A stretch of DNA of 64,000 nucleotides from the NCBI GenBank assembly GCA_965238305.1, contig CBDEHK010000001.1, positions 806,001 to 870,000 of the forward strand, written 5' to 3'. Below, one piece after another: positions 9,231 to 17,453 of the stretch (the first letter of the stretch is position 1; each line of letters begins with the position of its first letter). Both the position numbers and the translations under genes were made by a program. Source of the stretch: CBDCGJ01 sp965238305. Its GTDB lineage: Bacteria; Pseudomonadota; Alphaproteobacteria; GCA-2731375. A model generated the notes under the pieces. It had not been told where the DNA came from. It searched no databases and saw only the letters and a program-made list of their open reading frames with translations.

Positions 9231-9296
9231 TTCCCCTCATACTCCTTACGAATTGATGATTCGCAATTGCGGCTTCACGAAGGGGAGTGCACCAAA

Positions 9297-11060
9297 ATGG
9301 TTACCACAATAAATGGTTCGAACCTAGACGATTACATTACCTTATCCGGCGATACCGCATACGAAGCCAACGGCCTGGGCGGCGATGATACAATCACCTC
9401 GACGGCGGCAAATTTTGGCGCCGCCACGATCACCGGCGGCACCGGTGATGACAGCATAACCTTGGACACCGGCACATTGCTGGCTTATGGCAACGAAGGC
9501 GGCGACTCGATTTATCTTGGCCAAGGGCAAGCGCATCTTTTCGGCGGCCAAGGCAATGATACGATTTGGATCAATAGTGGTGGCTCCGGCGTTGTGCAAG
9601 GCAACAAAGGCGATGACCTCATTTGGGCCTCAAGCTTCGCCGGCACGGTCATCGGCGGTGATGGTGACGATTCGATCTCTGTCAACGGCACCGGCAACTT
9701 CGCCGTCGAGATCAGCGGCGGGACCGGCGATGACACCATTCGTGTTTCCGATGTCAATGGCTTGCTGGTTGAAGGTGGGACGGGCGATGATTTATTAACC
9801 GTATCCGCAAACAATGCGGCGGTTTACGGTAATCAAGGCGACGACACCTTCTTCGTAACGCTAACCGGGTCGGACGCCATGTCGGTTTATGGCGGCCAGG
9901 GTAACGATTCAATATATGTCACCGGCGCTTTGACCGGCGACCTGCAGGGCAACAAAGGGGATGACAGTATCTTCGGCGAAACGGTCCTCGGCAATGTCGC
10001 TCTCGGCACCGGCGACGATACCCTTCGCCTTGCCCTCGGCCTGACCGGTAACCTTTCCGGCGGCGCCGGCGACGACAGCATGTGGATCGATAACACCGGT
10101 GATTTAATTGGCGACGCCGATCTGGGGACGGGCAACGACACCCTTTATGTGGGCGGCACGATCACCGGCGATGTTATGGCCGGCAGCGGTAACGACAGCA
10201 TTTTTGTGAGTGCCAATTTGACCGGCAATGTTGATCTTGGCGAAGGTAATGACACGGTTAATGTGTGGGTTTCTAATCTGAATGGCGACGTCATGGCCGG
10301 TGGCGGTGACGACTTTATTACAATCAACAATACCCTTACCGGTAACGCCGACTTGGGCACCGGCAACGACACCCTATATGCCGGTGCCGTAACTGGCGAC
10401 ATCCATGGACGTAGTGGCAACGATTGGATCTACGCCGACGAATTGGACGGCGTGATCTATGGCAATCAGGGTAACGACCTTCTTACTCTGCAGGCGACCG
10501 GGACGGCCGCCGCAGTGGCCTATGGCGGTCAGGGTGATGACACCATAAGAATTGAAGGAACTGGCGCCGGTACGGCTTACGGCAACAAAGGCGATGATTC
10601 TATCTTTATAGTGAATGGCGACCTTACCGCCCATGGCGGCAGCGGTGCCGAAGTCATCTATGGCAATCAGGACAATGACGTGATCGATGGCAGTTCGGGT
10701 GCTGATACGATTTACGGCGGCCAGGGCGACGACATCATTATGCATTCCACCAACGGTTTGGCTGACGTGCTATACGGCAATAAAGGCGCCGACATGTTCA
10801 TGGCTTCGGTGAGCACCGATGGGGCCGGCAATAGTATAACCGCCGGCGACAGTTTTGCCATTGCCGACTTCTCGACCGAAGATAGCCTATTGATCAACGG
10901 CGGTACGGTCACCGTGAACATGATCGGTGTCAGTGATACCGGCACCGATGTGCTGCTCACCTATGCTGCCGGCACTATCACGCTGGAAGGCATCGGCGAT
11001 GGCACCCTCACCGATCTATTCCTGTTGGCAGGCGCGGGTTACACCATCACGCTGGCGTAA
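9297..11060 (+). CDS. Array gene 4: GGxGxD repeat protein
   Basis: 587 residues from the ATG at 9297, which follows AGGGGAG and restores the family cap MVTTINGSNLDDYITLSG. An in-frame TTG at 9267 would add ten unrelated residues and is rejected. The late region is shortened: HGGSGAEVIYGNQDNDVID lacks about nine residues found in its sisters, i.e. one half turn. The leader GCGGCTTCA is kept but the TTGTCTTA/CATACTATTAG element is replaced by an AT-rich inverted repeat. It is the only member without the standard terminator downstream; the regulator gene lies convergently behind it. The C-terminal secretion-like module is intact. Confidence 0.88.
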   Translation: MVTTINGSNLDDYITLSGDTAYEANGLGGDDTITSTAANFGAATITGGTGDDSITLDTGTLLAYGNEGGDSIYLGQGQAHLFGGQGNDTIWINSGGSGVVQGNKGDDLIWASSFAGTVIGGDGDDSISVNGTGNFAVEISGGTGDDTIRVSDVNGLLVEGGTGDDLLTVSANNAAVYGNQGDDTFFVTLTGSDAMSVYGGQGNDSIYVTGALTGDLQGNKGDDSIFGETVLGNVALGTGDDTLRLALGLTGNLSGGAGDDSMWIDNTGDLIGDADLGTGNDTLYVGGTITGDVMAGSGNDSIFVSANLTGNVDLGEGNDTVNVWVSNLNGDVMAGGGDDFITINNTLTGNADLGTGNDTLYAGAVTGDIHGRSGNDWIYADELDGVIYGNQGNDLLTLQATGTAAAVAYGGQGDDTIRIEGTGAGTAYGNKGDDSIFIVNGDLTAHGGSGAEVIYGNQDNDVIDGSSGADTIYGGQGDDIIMHSTNGLADVLYGNKGADMFMASVSTDGAGNSITAGDSFAIADFSTEDSLLINGGTVTVNMIGVSDTGTDVLLTYAAGTITLEGIGDGTLTDLFLLAGAGYTITLA

Positions 11061-11115
11061 CCACTATTCGGTGATTATCGGTGTAAGGTCAGGATGCCGA
11101 TTGCTGGCTGGTATC

Positions 11116-11189
11116 GGACTCAGGAGAGTCGATAAGGGGATTTTAGGTGGTTCGGGTAGTGATTAGAGTAGGGCGCGATTCCTGAGTCC
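11116..11189. repeat. Inverted repeat between array gene 4 and the regulator
   Basis: GGACTCAGGA (11116-11125) and TCCTGAGTCC (11180-11189) are perfect 10-base arms separated by 54 bases. They lie where the array terminator should be. They may form a transcript-end structure for the convergent genes or be a relic of the event that put the regulator here. Confidence 0.45.
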
Positions 11190-11232
11190 ATATACTGGGG
11201 TTAAGATTCATGTCTGTCATGCGCGGGAACAC

Positions 11233-13182
11233 TCACGTCCCTGAGCTAGACAGTCCGGCCATATTTAATCCTTCGAGCCAGACTAGTTGCTCTGCCGGGT
11301 TTTCGTAAAACTCCTGCAACAGGTTTTCCGGGCTTCGATCGGTATTGAAACAAGAGAAATTACGCCATTCGGCTTGCGCGGCGTCAGTCTCGCCAATTTG
11401 GCCGTAGCAAGCGGCTAGTTGTAGGTGGTTCCAACTGTTCTTCTTGTCCATAGAATTGAAAGCTTCGATTGCCTTGTCGAAATGCCGCAGGCTGAATTGC
11501 ATCAGCCCCAGCCCCTCCAAGTGCCAGTTCGGCGTATGTGGAAATTCGTCGAGGACGAATTGTGCCAGCTTCAACCCCTCTTTCGGTCTGCCGACAAAAT
11601 CGAGAATTTGTGATTTGTACGCCAATAACAATGGTAGTTCTGGACTGAGCGACAGCGCTTTGGAGATGCAGGTTTCTGCTTCCCGGAATTCCCGTCGATA
11701 GAGATGCAGAAAGGCCTGAACGCCGCGAATATGGCCATCGTAAGGATCGATAGCCTCGGCTTTGCGGGCGATCACGAGGGCCTCGTCAAGATAGCGATCC
11801 GGGTTTGATTCCCACCAAGCCGAAGAGGCGACAAACCAAGCCAAAAAAGCCTGTGCGCTGGCAAATCCGGGATCGCTTTTGACCGCCAATTCCATGAACC
11901 TACGTCCTGCTATCACGCTATTTCGGTCATATTGATCGAGATAATACCGACCCCGCATATAACAACCATAGGCATCTAAGTCCGCGTCCGAAGACCGCAA
12001 AGCATTCTGAACGCCCACTGCTTCCAAGCGGCCCAGCAACGCCCGCGCAACCCGCGTCGGCAGTTCTCGAACACATGCTACATACTCTGTAATCGACGGT
12101 TGAAAGCGTTCAGCCCAGAGTTGCTGACCGGTAGCCGCTTCGACGAGTTGAAGGCTGATCGCCATGCTCTCCTCGTGCCGTTTGACGGTGCCGGTGATAA
12201 TGTATTTTGCAATTCCATCTTGACCGATTTGACCAGGTACAGGCGCGTCGCGCTCGATACGTTCCACCGTCGCCTTAGAGATTACGCGCAACCCTAAGAG
12301 GCGGGTCAGCTCGGTTCTGATACCTTCCTCGAGATCGCGGAATTTTCCAGCATCAGTCAATTCCAAACCGAGATTGTCAAAAGGCAGCACGGCAATAGAA
12401 GGTAGCTTAACTCTTCCACTCGCCGATGTGATATTTGCTCCCGCGGTCTGCTTGTCGCCAGAAATACTAAGATAGAGTGCGGTCGTTTCTGCTTCGGGTT
12501 CAACGTCCAACTCGTGGCGAAGGCGCTTGACACAAGCCTCGTATTGGCGTTTCGCAGCTGCCTTACGGCCCTGTTGCAAATATAGACCGATAAGTTCGCG
12601 GTGCATTTCCTCTGCCAGCGGATCCAGTTCTAGTAAGCGCAACGCAATCTTTACCGCAGTTTCGGGCGATCCGTTGTCACGATGAAGTGCAAACAGTTTG
12701 GCAAGAGCATTCCAACGCAATTCGCTCAGATGCTGTCGTCTTAGGCGCAACCACATATCGAAGTCTTCGCCAAGATCGCAAAAGCCGGCAAGCAAGTCGC
12801 CTCGGTAAAGCAAATCCGCTTCTGCTAATGATTCAAGCGTATCCTGCGCCAGCAAGCATTCGTATCGGCTGACATCGCTTTCAATTTCGGCGCCGTCCAA
12901 AACAATATCCTGGCGCGTCGCGTGCAACTCGCATGTGCCGTTGGTTGAAAGCACCTTCCGTATGGAAGATAGCGTTTGGGCCAGGTTATGGCGGGCAGCG
13001 CTTTCGGGACGATCACCCCAGAAGAGCGCCGCCAATTCGTCTCGGGAATGCACTTGATCAGAGGTTAGAGCCAGATAGGCGAGGAGAGCTTTGCTTTTGA
13101 CAGTAGGCAGGCGTAATTCCTCAAGCTCCAGATTGAACCAAAGCGAGAAACCTCCCAAAAGATTGAGCCGGTATCGAGCCAT
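11233..13182 (-). CDS. BTAD-domain transcriptional regulator with TolB-like and TPR domains
   Basis: 649 residues from the ATG at 13182, which has AGGGG seven bases upstream; a further open ten codons are not used. Residues 1-95 are an OmpR/SARP-type winged helix (LPTVKSKALLAYLALT, then SRDELAALFW). Residues 97-240 are a bacterial transcriptional activator domain (BTAD). IAVLPFDNLG near residue 265 opens a TolB-N-like domain of the kind found in CadC/cyclase-type regulators, and the remainder is helical TPR-like repeats. It is cytoplasmic, with no membrane span. It lies inside the repeat-protein array, divergent from gene 5 and convergent with gene 4, so it is the obvious candidate activator of the array; that role is inferred from position only. 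Confidence 0.88.
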   Translation of the reverse strand: MARYRLNLLGGFSLWFNLELEELRLPTVKSKALLAYLALTSDQVHSRDELAALFWGDRPESAARHNLAQTLSSIRKVLSTNGTCELHATRQDIVLDGAEIESDVSRYECLLAQDTLESLAEADLLYRGDLLAGFCDLGEDFDMWLRLRRQHLSELRWNALAKLFALHRDNGSPETAVKIALRLLELDPLAEEMHRELIGLYLQQGRKAAAKRQYEACVKRLRHELDVEPEAETTALYLSISGDKQTAGANITSASGRVKLPSIAVLPFDNLGLELTDAGKFRDLEEGIRTELTRLLGLRVISKATVERIERDAPVPGQIGQDGIAKYIITGTVKRHEESMAISLQLVEAATGQQLWAERFQPSITEYVACVRELPTRVARALLGRLEAVGVQNALRSSDADLDAYGCYMRGRYYLDQYDRNSVIAGRRFMELAVKSDPGFASAQAFLAWFVASSAWWESNPDRYLDEALVIARKAEAIDPYDGHIRGVQAFLHLYRREFREAETCISKALSLSPELPLLLAYKSQILDFVGRPKEGLKLAQFVLDEFPHTPNWHLEGLGLMQFSLRHFDKAIEAFNSMDKKNSWNHLQLAACYGQIGETDAAQAEWRNFSCFNTDRSPENLLQEFYENPAEQLVWLEGLNMAGLSSSGT

Positions 13183-13317
13183 GTTGTACCCCTGATAATC
13201 ACATGAAATCATAGAGTTAGGTCTGCAGTCAACCCAACTATCCGGCGTTTTGATAATTCATTGATGGAGGTTAGATAAAATAGTTCCATAGGTGATCCAC
13301 GCACCTTGGGGATTGGC

Positions 13318-13332
13318 AGTGTTAACGACACT
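13318..13332. promoter_or_regulatory. Small inverted repeat between regulator and array gene 5
   Basis: AGTGT and ACACT flank TAACG in the divergent intergenic region: a possible operator half-site pair. A further hairpin lies 40 bases downstream. Confidence 0.3.
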
Positions 13333-13372
13333 TTTTATCTGTTCCCACAGTGCGGATCGGTTGTTCGCCATT

Positions 13373-13393
13373 GCTCCCTCTAAGGAAGGGAGC
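13373..13393 (+). promoter_or_regulatory. Hairpin in the leader region of array gene 5
   Basis: GCTCCCT and AGGGAGC form a perfect 7-bp stem around CTAAGGA, about 70 bases before the ATG of gene 5. The TTGTCTTA/CATACTATTAG element is absent here, while the GCTGCGGCTTCATAGAAC leader remains. Confidence 0.35.
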
Positions 13394-13460
13394 GCTTATC
13401 CGTTGCACTTTGCGCGGGTCCGAATTTACAGCTGCGGCTTCATAGAACAGGGAAAGTACC

Positions 13461-15275
13461 ATGGTTACGACAGTAAACGGCTCTAATCTCGACGATTTCA
13501 TCACCTTATCCGGCGATACGGCTTATGAAGCCAACGGCCTGGGGGGCGACGATACTGTCACCTTTACGGCAACAAATTTTGGCGCCGCCACGATAGTCGG
13601 CGGCACCGGCGATGATTCAATGTATCTCTCTGACGGTACGTTGCTGGCATACGGCAATGAAGGCGACGATGTGGTTTACTTCAGCAGTGGTGATGCCAGT
13701 ATCTTTGGTGGCCAAGGCAACGACTCTATTTCTGTCCATAGCGCCGGTTCCGGTCTCGTCCAGGGCAACAAGGGTGACGATACGATCAATGCCGGAGATT
13801 GGGCCGGTACCCTTTCCGGCGGCGACGGTCACGATATGATCGACGCAGATGGGACCGGCAATTTCGCCATAAGCGCCAGCGGTGGGGCGGGCAATGATAC
13901 CTTCGCGATCTCGGATGTGGTCGGTCTGGATGTCACTGGCGGTACCGGCGATGATGAAATTCAGGTGAATGGCGCATCAGACGTTACTATTTATGGCAAT
14001 CAGGGCGCGGATGATATCGACATCACCAGTGGCGATACAATCGCCGTTTTCGGCGGCCAGGGCGATGACACTATACATTTCAGCGGCTCTAATTTTCTAG
14101 CCACAATACAGGGCAATAAAGGCGATGATTCGATCATGGCCAATGCCACCCTCACCGGCGATATTGATTTAGGCACCGGTGATGACACTTTGTACACAAC
14201 CGGCGATATCAACGGCGATGTGATGGCCGGTGACGGCAATGACCTCGTCTACAATAACAACGATTCCATTAACGGAGATGTCGACCTTGGGGCTGGCGAT
14301 GACACATTGCATTCAGACGAAATCAACGGCAACGTGACCGGCGGCGACGGCAATGACAGCATCAGAGCTGATAATGATGTCGTCGGTGATGTCGATCTCG
14401 GTGCTGGCGACGATACGTTTTCTGTCGTTAGCGGCTCAATGACCGGCAATATCGCGGCGGGAACCGGCGACGATGACGTTTTTGTCAGTGGCAGTCTTTT
14501 GGGCGATGCTGATCTGGGTGATGGTGACGACACCTTGAGTGTCACGAGCACCCTGACCGGCAATGTTTATGGCCGCAGCGGCGCTGATTCAATGTCCCTC
14601 CACGAAGTGGACGGCGCTATTTATGGCAACCAAGGCGATGACGATATCGACATAGTTAATGCTGGTACGTCCGGCCAATCAGCGGCAATTTATGGCGGAC
14701 AGGGCAATGACCAAATTCACGTGCAGTTGACGAATGCAAATGTTGAAGTCTTCGGCAACAAAGGCGACGATGTGCTCACTTTTGTCGGCGGCAGTCACAC
14801 CGTTCATGGCGGCAGCGGCGCAGATTCAATATTCGCCGGCAGCGGCAGCCACTTGGTCTACGGTAATCAGGGCGATGACTATCTGCGCGGCGATACCAAT
14901 TCCGACACGATCTATGGCGGTCAAGGTGACGATACTCTGCGCAACACCCGGACTGCCGGTGACGATTTGTTCTTTGGCAACAAGGGGGCGGATTTTTTCC
15001 GAGTCGAAGCGGTCACATCCATGGGTAAGATCACTATCGCCAACAACGTGACCATCGGTGATTTCTCAACTGAGGATATCTTGCAAATCACTGGTACTAG
15101 CAACACCTTGACAGTGAACATGATTACCGTCGTTGACACCAATACGGCAGCCGGCGGCGACGTCCTACTCCAGCTGGGGACAGGTGGCACCATCACCCTG
15201 GAAGGTATCGGCGACGGCACGTTGACCGATCTGTTCCTGTTGGCGGGGGCGGGTTACACGATTACGTTGGCCTAG
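13461..15275 (+). CDS. Array gene 5: GGxGxD repeat protein
   Basis: 604 residues, the longest member. It is first after the regulator and transcribed away from it. Cap MVTTVNGSNLDDFITLSG; 25 turns in the common order: GNE-GGQ-GNK, then GNQ-GGQ-GNK, an alternating LGxGDD/AGxGDD block, GRSG, and two more GNQ-GGQ-GNK triads. The middle is exceptionally acidic (SGGDGHDMIDADG, YGNQGDDDIDI). It has the usual C-terminal module with a small insertion (NTAAGGDVLLQLGTGG). It lacks the standard promoter-like element, so expression may depend on the regulator-side intergenic region. No N-terminal signal peptide; type I export is inferred. Confidence 0.88.
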   Translation: MVTTVNGSNLDDFITLSGDTAYEANGLGGDDTVTFTATNFGAATIVGGTGDDSMYLSDGTLLAYGNEGDDVVYFSSGDASIFGGQGNDSISVHSAGSGLVQGNKGDDTINAGDWAGTLSGGDGHDMIDADGTGNFAISASGGAGNDTFAISDVVGLDVTGGTGDDEIQVNGASDVTIYGNQGADDIDITSGDTIAVFGGQGDDTIHFSGSNFLATIQGNKGDDSIMANATLTGDIDLGTGDDTLYTTGDINGDVMAGDGNDLVYNNNDSINGDVDLGAGDDTLHSDEINGNVTGGDGNDSIRADNDVVGDVDLGAGDDTFSVVSGSMTGNIAAGTGDDDVFVSGSLLGDADLGDGDDTLSVTSTLTGNVYGRSGADSMSLHEVDGAIYGNQGDDDIDIVNAGTSGQSAAIYGGQGNDQIHVQLTNANVEVFGNKGDDVLTFVGGSHTVHGGSGADSIFAGSGSHLVYGNQGDDYLRGDTNSDTIYGGQGDDTLRNTRTAGDDLFFGNKGADFFRVEAVTSMGKITIANNVTIGDFSTEDILQITGTSNTLTVNMITVVDTNTAAGGDVLLQLGTGGTITLEGIGDGTLTDLFLLAGAGYTITLA

Positions 15276-15344
15276 TTGCCAATGTAGAGTTTGCGCTGGG
15301 GTAACCATCGGCGCGAAAATGAAGTAATTGCAGTTGCTTCAGGG

Positions 15345-15373
15345 AAAGGGCCGGGCGAAATCCCGGCCTTTTT
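15345..15373 (+). terminator. Rho-independent terminator after array gene 5
   Basis: GGCCGGG-CGAAAT-CCCGGCC followed by TTTTT: a 7-bp GC-rich stem with a proper U-tract. Confidence 0.85.
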
Positions 15374-15391
15374 CTGTGGTTATGGTAAATA

Positions 15392-15425
15392 TTGTCTTAA
15401 TGGGTCATTTCCGTCATACTATTAG
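15392..15425 (+). promoter_or_regulatory. Promoter-like element of array gene 6 (type A)
   Basis: TTGTCTTA-N15-CATACTATTAG with the type A spacer. TTGTCT and CATACT are 17 bases apart. It lies 19 bases after the gene 5 terminator. Confidence 0.6.
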
Positions 15426-15472
15426 TCGATTCTATATTAGCAGCTACGGCTTCATAAAACGGGGAATATTCC

Positions 15473-17275
15473 ATGGTTACCACAGTTAACGGTTCAAACC
15501 TTGACGATTTCATCACCTTAAGCGGCGACACCGCTTATGAAGCCAACGGTATGGGCGGCGACGATACGGTTACGGCGACGGCGGGGAACTATGGTTCGGC
15601 GACGGTGAATGGCGGTACCGGCGATGATAGTGTTTATCTGGCGACGGGTACCTTGCTGGCCTATGGCAACGAAGGCGACGACTTTATTTCTAACAATACT
15701 GGTGACGCCAACGTCTATGGCGGTCAGGGCAACGATAGCATTTTTGTCAGTTTAGGCTCCGGCACGGTGCAAGGCAACAAAGGCAACGACACGATATCGG
15801 CCTGGAATTGGGCTGGCGATGTTTCGGGTGGCACCGGCGACGATAGCATCGGCGCTTCCGGCACCGGTAATTTTGCCCTGAACATCGCTCTTGGCGGCGG
15901 CGACGACAGCGTCAGGGTTTTTGATGTACGCGGTCTGGAAGTCACCGGCGGCACCGGCGGCGATACCATTGAGCTTTGGAACACAGTGACCGGCGCTACG
16001 GTTTATGGCAATCAGGGCGATGACAGTATGCGGATCAGGACCAATTCCGATACCACGGTCTATGGCGGTCAGGGCAACGACATCATCGATGTGATCGGCG
16101 CCTTCACCGGCGACCTGCACGGTAACAAGGGCGATGACAGTATTTCTACGCCGGGCAAAGTTGTCGGCGATATCACCCTCGGCACCGGTGACGACACGTT
16201 CTATAACAATGGCACGGTTACCGGCAATATCGACGCTGGTGCAGGCAATGACAGTCTCCAATTTGTCAAAATGGCTGGCGATGCTGACCTGGGCGCTGGC
16301 AATGATACCATTACCGGCTCCGTTGTTACCGGCGATGTCTCTGCTGGCACCGGCAATGACAGCGTTTATTTTAGCATTTTTGTCGGCGACGCCGATCTGG
16401 GCGATGGTGACGATACCCTGGGTATAAACACTAATATGACCGGCGATATCATGGCTGGCGGCGGCAACGATAGCATCGTTGTCTTTGGTTCCTTGTCCGG
16501 CAATGCCAGTTTGGGCACCGGCGATGACAGCATTTATGCCAGCAATCTGCTTTCTGGCAACGTCACCGGCGGTACCGGCGCGGATACATTTTTCGCAAGT
16601 GTCCTTGATGGCGTCATCTATGGCAACCAGGACGATGATTCGATCTTTATAAGCAACGCCGGCACGTCGAAACAATCCGCCGTTGTATATGGCGGCCAAG
16701 GCAACGATTACATCAGTGTCGATATGACCAGTGGCAATGCCACTATTCACGGCAATAAAGGCGACGATACGCTTTGGATGGGCAACGGCGACTACGAGAT
16801 CCATGGCGGCAGTGGGCAAGATAATATTATCGACAATGGCGGCGTTAGCCTAATTTACGGTAACCAGGATGGAGATTCGATCGAGGCCGGCACTGGCGCC
16901 GATACGGTCTATGGCGGCCAGGGTGACGATACCATTCTAAATTTCGTGAACGGCGCGACAGATTTGCTGCACGGCAACAAAGGCGCGGATATGTTTGTTG
17001 CGTCCGTGGTAACATCGGCCAATACAAAAATCCTTACCGGGGCGAACTTCACCATCGCCGATTTTTCGACGGAAGATGCATTGTCGATTGTCGCCACTGT
17101 TACTTCGGTCACCGTCAATATGATCGCCGTCAGTGACACAGGTTCGACGGCGGCGATGGGCGATGTTTTGTTAATGCATGGCGGTGGCACCATCACGCTC
17201 GAAGGCATCGGCGACGGCACTCTGACCGACCTGTTCCTATTGGCCGGCGCGGGATACACGATTACGCTGGCGTAA
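15473..17275 (+). CDS. Array gene 6: GGxGxD repeat protein (mosaic)
   Basis: 600 residues. It reads as a mosaic of its sisters. Turns 5-8 (GTGNFALNI, DVRGLEVTGGTG, TVTGATVYGNQG) match genes 1 and 7, RIRTNSDTTVYGGQGNDII matches gene 10, DDSISTPGKVVGDI matches gene 7, and the end (FTIADFSTEDALSIVATVTS) is nearly identical to gene 8 down to silent positions. The cap has EANGMGGDDTV instead of the usual EANGLGG. C-terminal export-type module intact. The pattern implies recombination among copies in addition to tandem duplication. Confidence 0.88.
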   Translation: MVTTVNGSNLDDFITLSGDTAYEANGMGGDDTVTATAGNYGSATVNGGTGDDSVYLATGTLLAYGNEGDDFISNNTGDANVYGGQGNDSIFVSLGSGTVQGNKGNDTISAWNWAGDVSGGTGDDSIGASGTGNFALNIALGGGDDSVRVFDVRGLEVTGGTGGDTIELWNTVTGATVYGNQGDDSMRIRTNSDTTVYGGQGNDIIDVIGAFTGDLHGNKGDDSISTPGKVVGDITLGTGDDTFYNNGTVTGNIDAGAGNDSLQFVKMAGDADLGAGNDTITGSVVTGDVSAGTGNDSVYFSIFVGDADLGDGDDTLGINTNMTGDIMAGGGNDSIVVFGSLSGNASLGTGDDSIYASNLLSGNVTGGTGADTFFASVLDGVIYGNQDDDSIFISNAGTSKQSAVVYGGQGNDYISVDMTSGNATIHGNKGDDTLWMGNGDYEIHGGSGQDNIIDNGGVSLIYGNQDGDSIEAGTGADTVYGGQGDDTILNFVNGATDLLHGNKGADMFVASVVTSANTKILTGANFTIADFSTEDALSIVATVTSVTVNMIAVSDTGSTAAMGDVLLMHGGGTITLEGIGDGTLTDLFLLAGAGYTITLA

Positions 17276-17315
17276 CCACTGGCGTAAGTATGAAGTAATT
17301 GCAGTTGCTTCAGGG

Positions 17316-17344
17316 AAAGGGTCGGGATTTTTCCCGGCCCTTTT
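17316..17344 (+). terminator. Rho-independent terminator after array gene 6
   Basis: AAAGGGTCGGG-ATTTTT-CCCGGCCCTTTT: an 11-bp stem with one G-U pair, followed by TTTT. Confidence 0.85.
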
Positions 17345-17372
17345 CTATGGTCTTTCAATGACTTATCTGCAG

Positions 17373-17406
17373 TTGTCTTATCCCCGCGGCTGCGCCATAC
17401 TATTAG
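17373..17406 (+). promoter_or_regulatory. Promoter-like element of array gene 7 (type B)
   Basis: TTGTCTTA and CATACTATTAG in the same 34-base frame as type A, but the 15 bases between are a different, GC-rich sequence (TCCCCGCGGCTGCGC) and the upstream flank (ACTTATCTGCAG) is shared only with gene 10. Conserved boxes around an unrelated spacer argue for a true promoter footprint. Confidence 0.65.
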
Positions 17407-17453
17407 TAGATTCTAAATTAACGACTATGGCTTTATAGAGCGGGGAACATTCC

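Noticed and set aside
9267..9296. TTG start ten codons upstream of array gene 4
   Set aside because: The added residues match no sister, and the ATG at 9297 has a better ribosome-binding site and restores the family cap.
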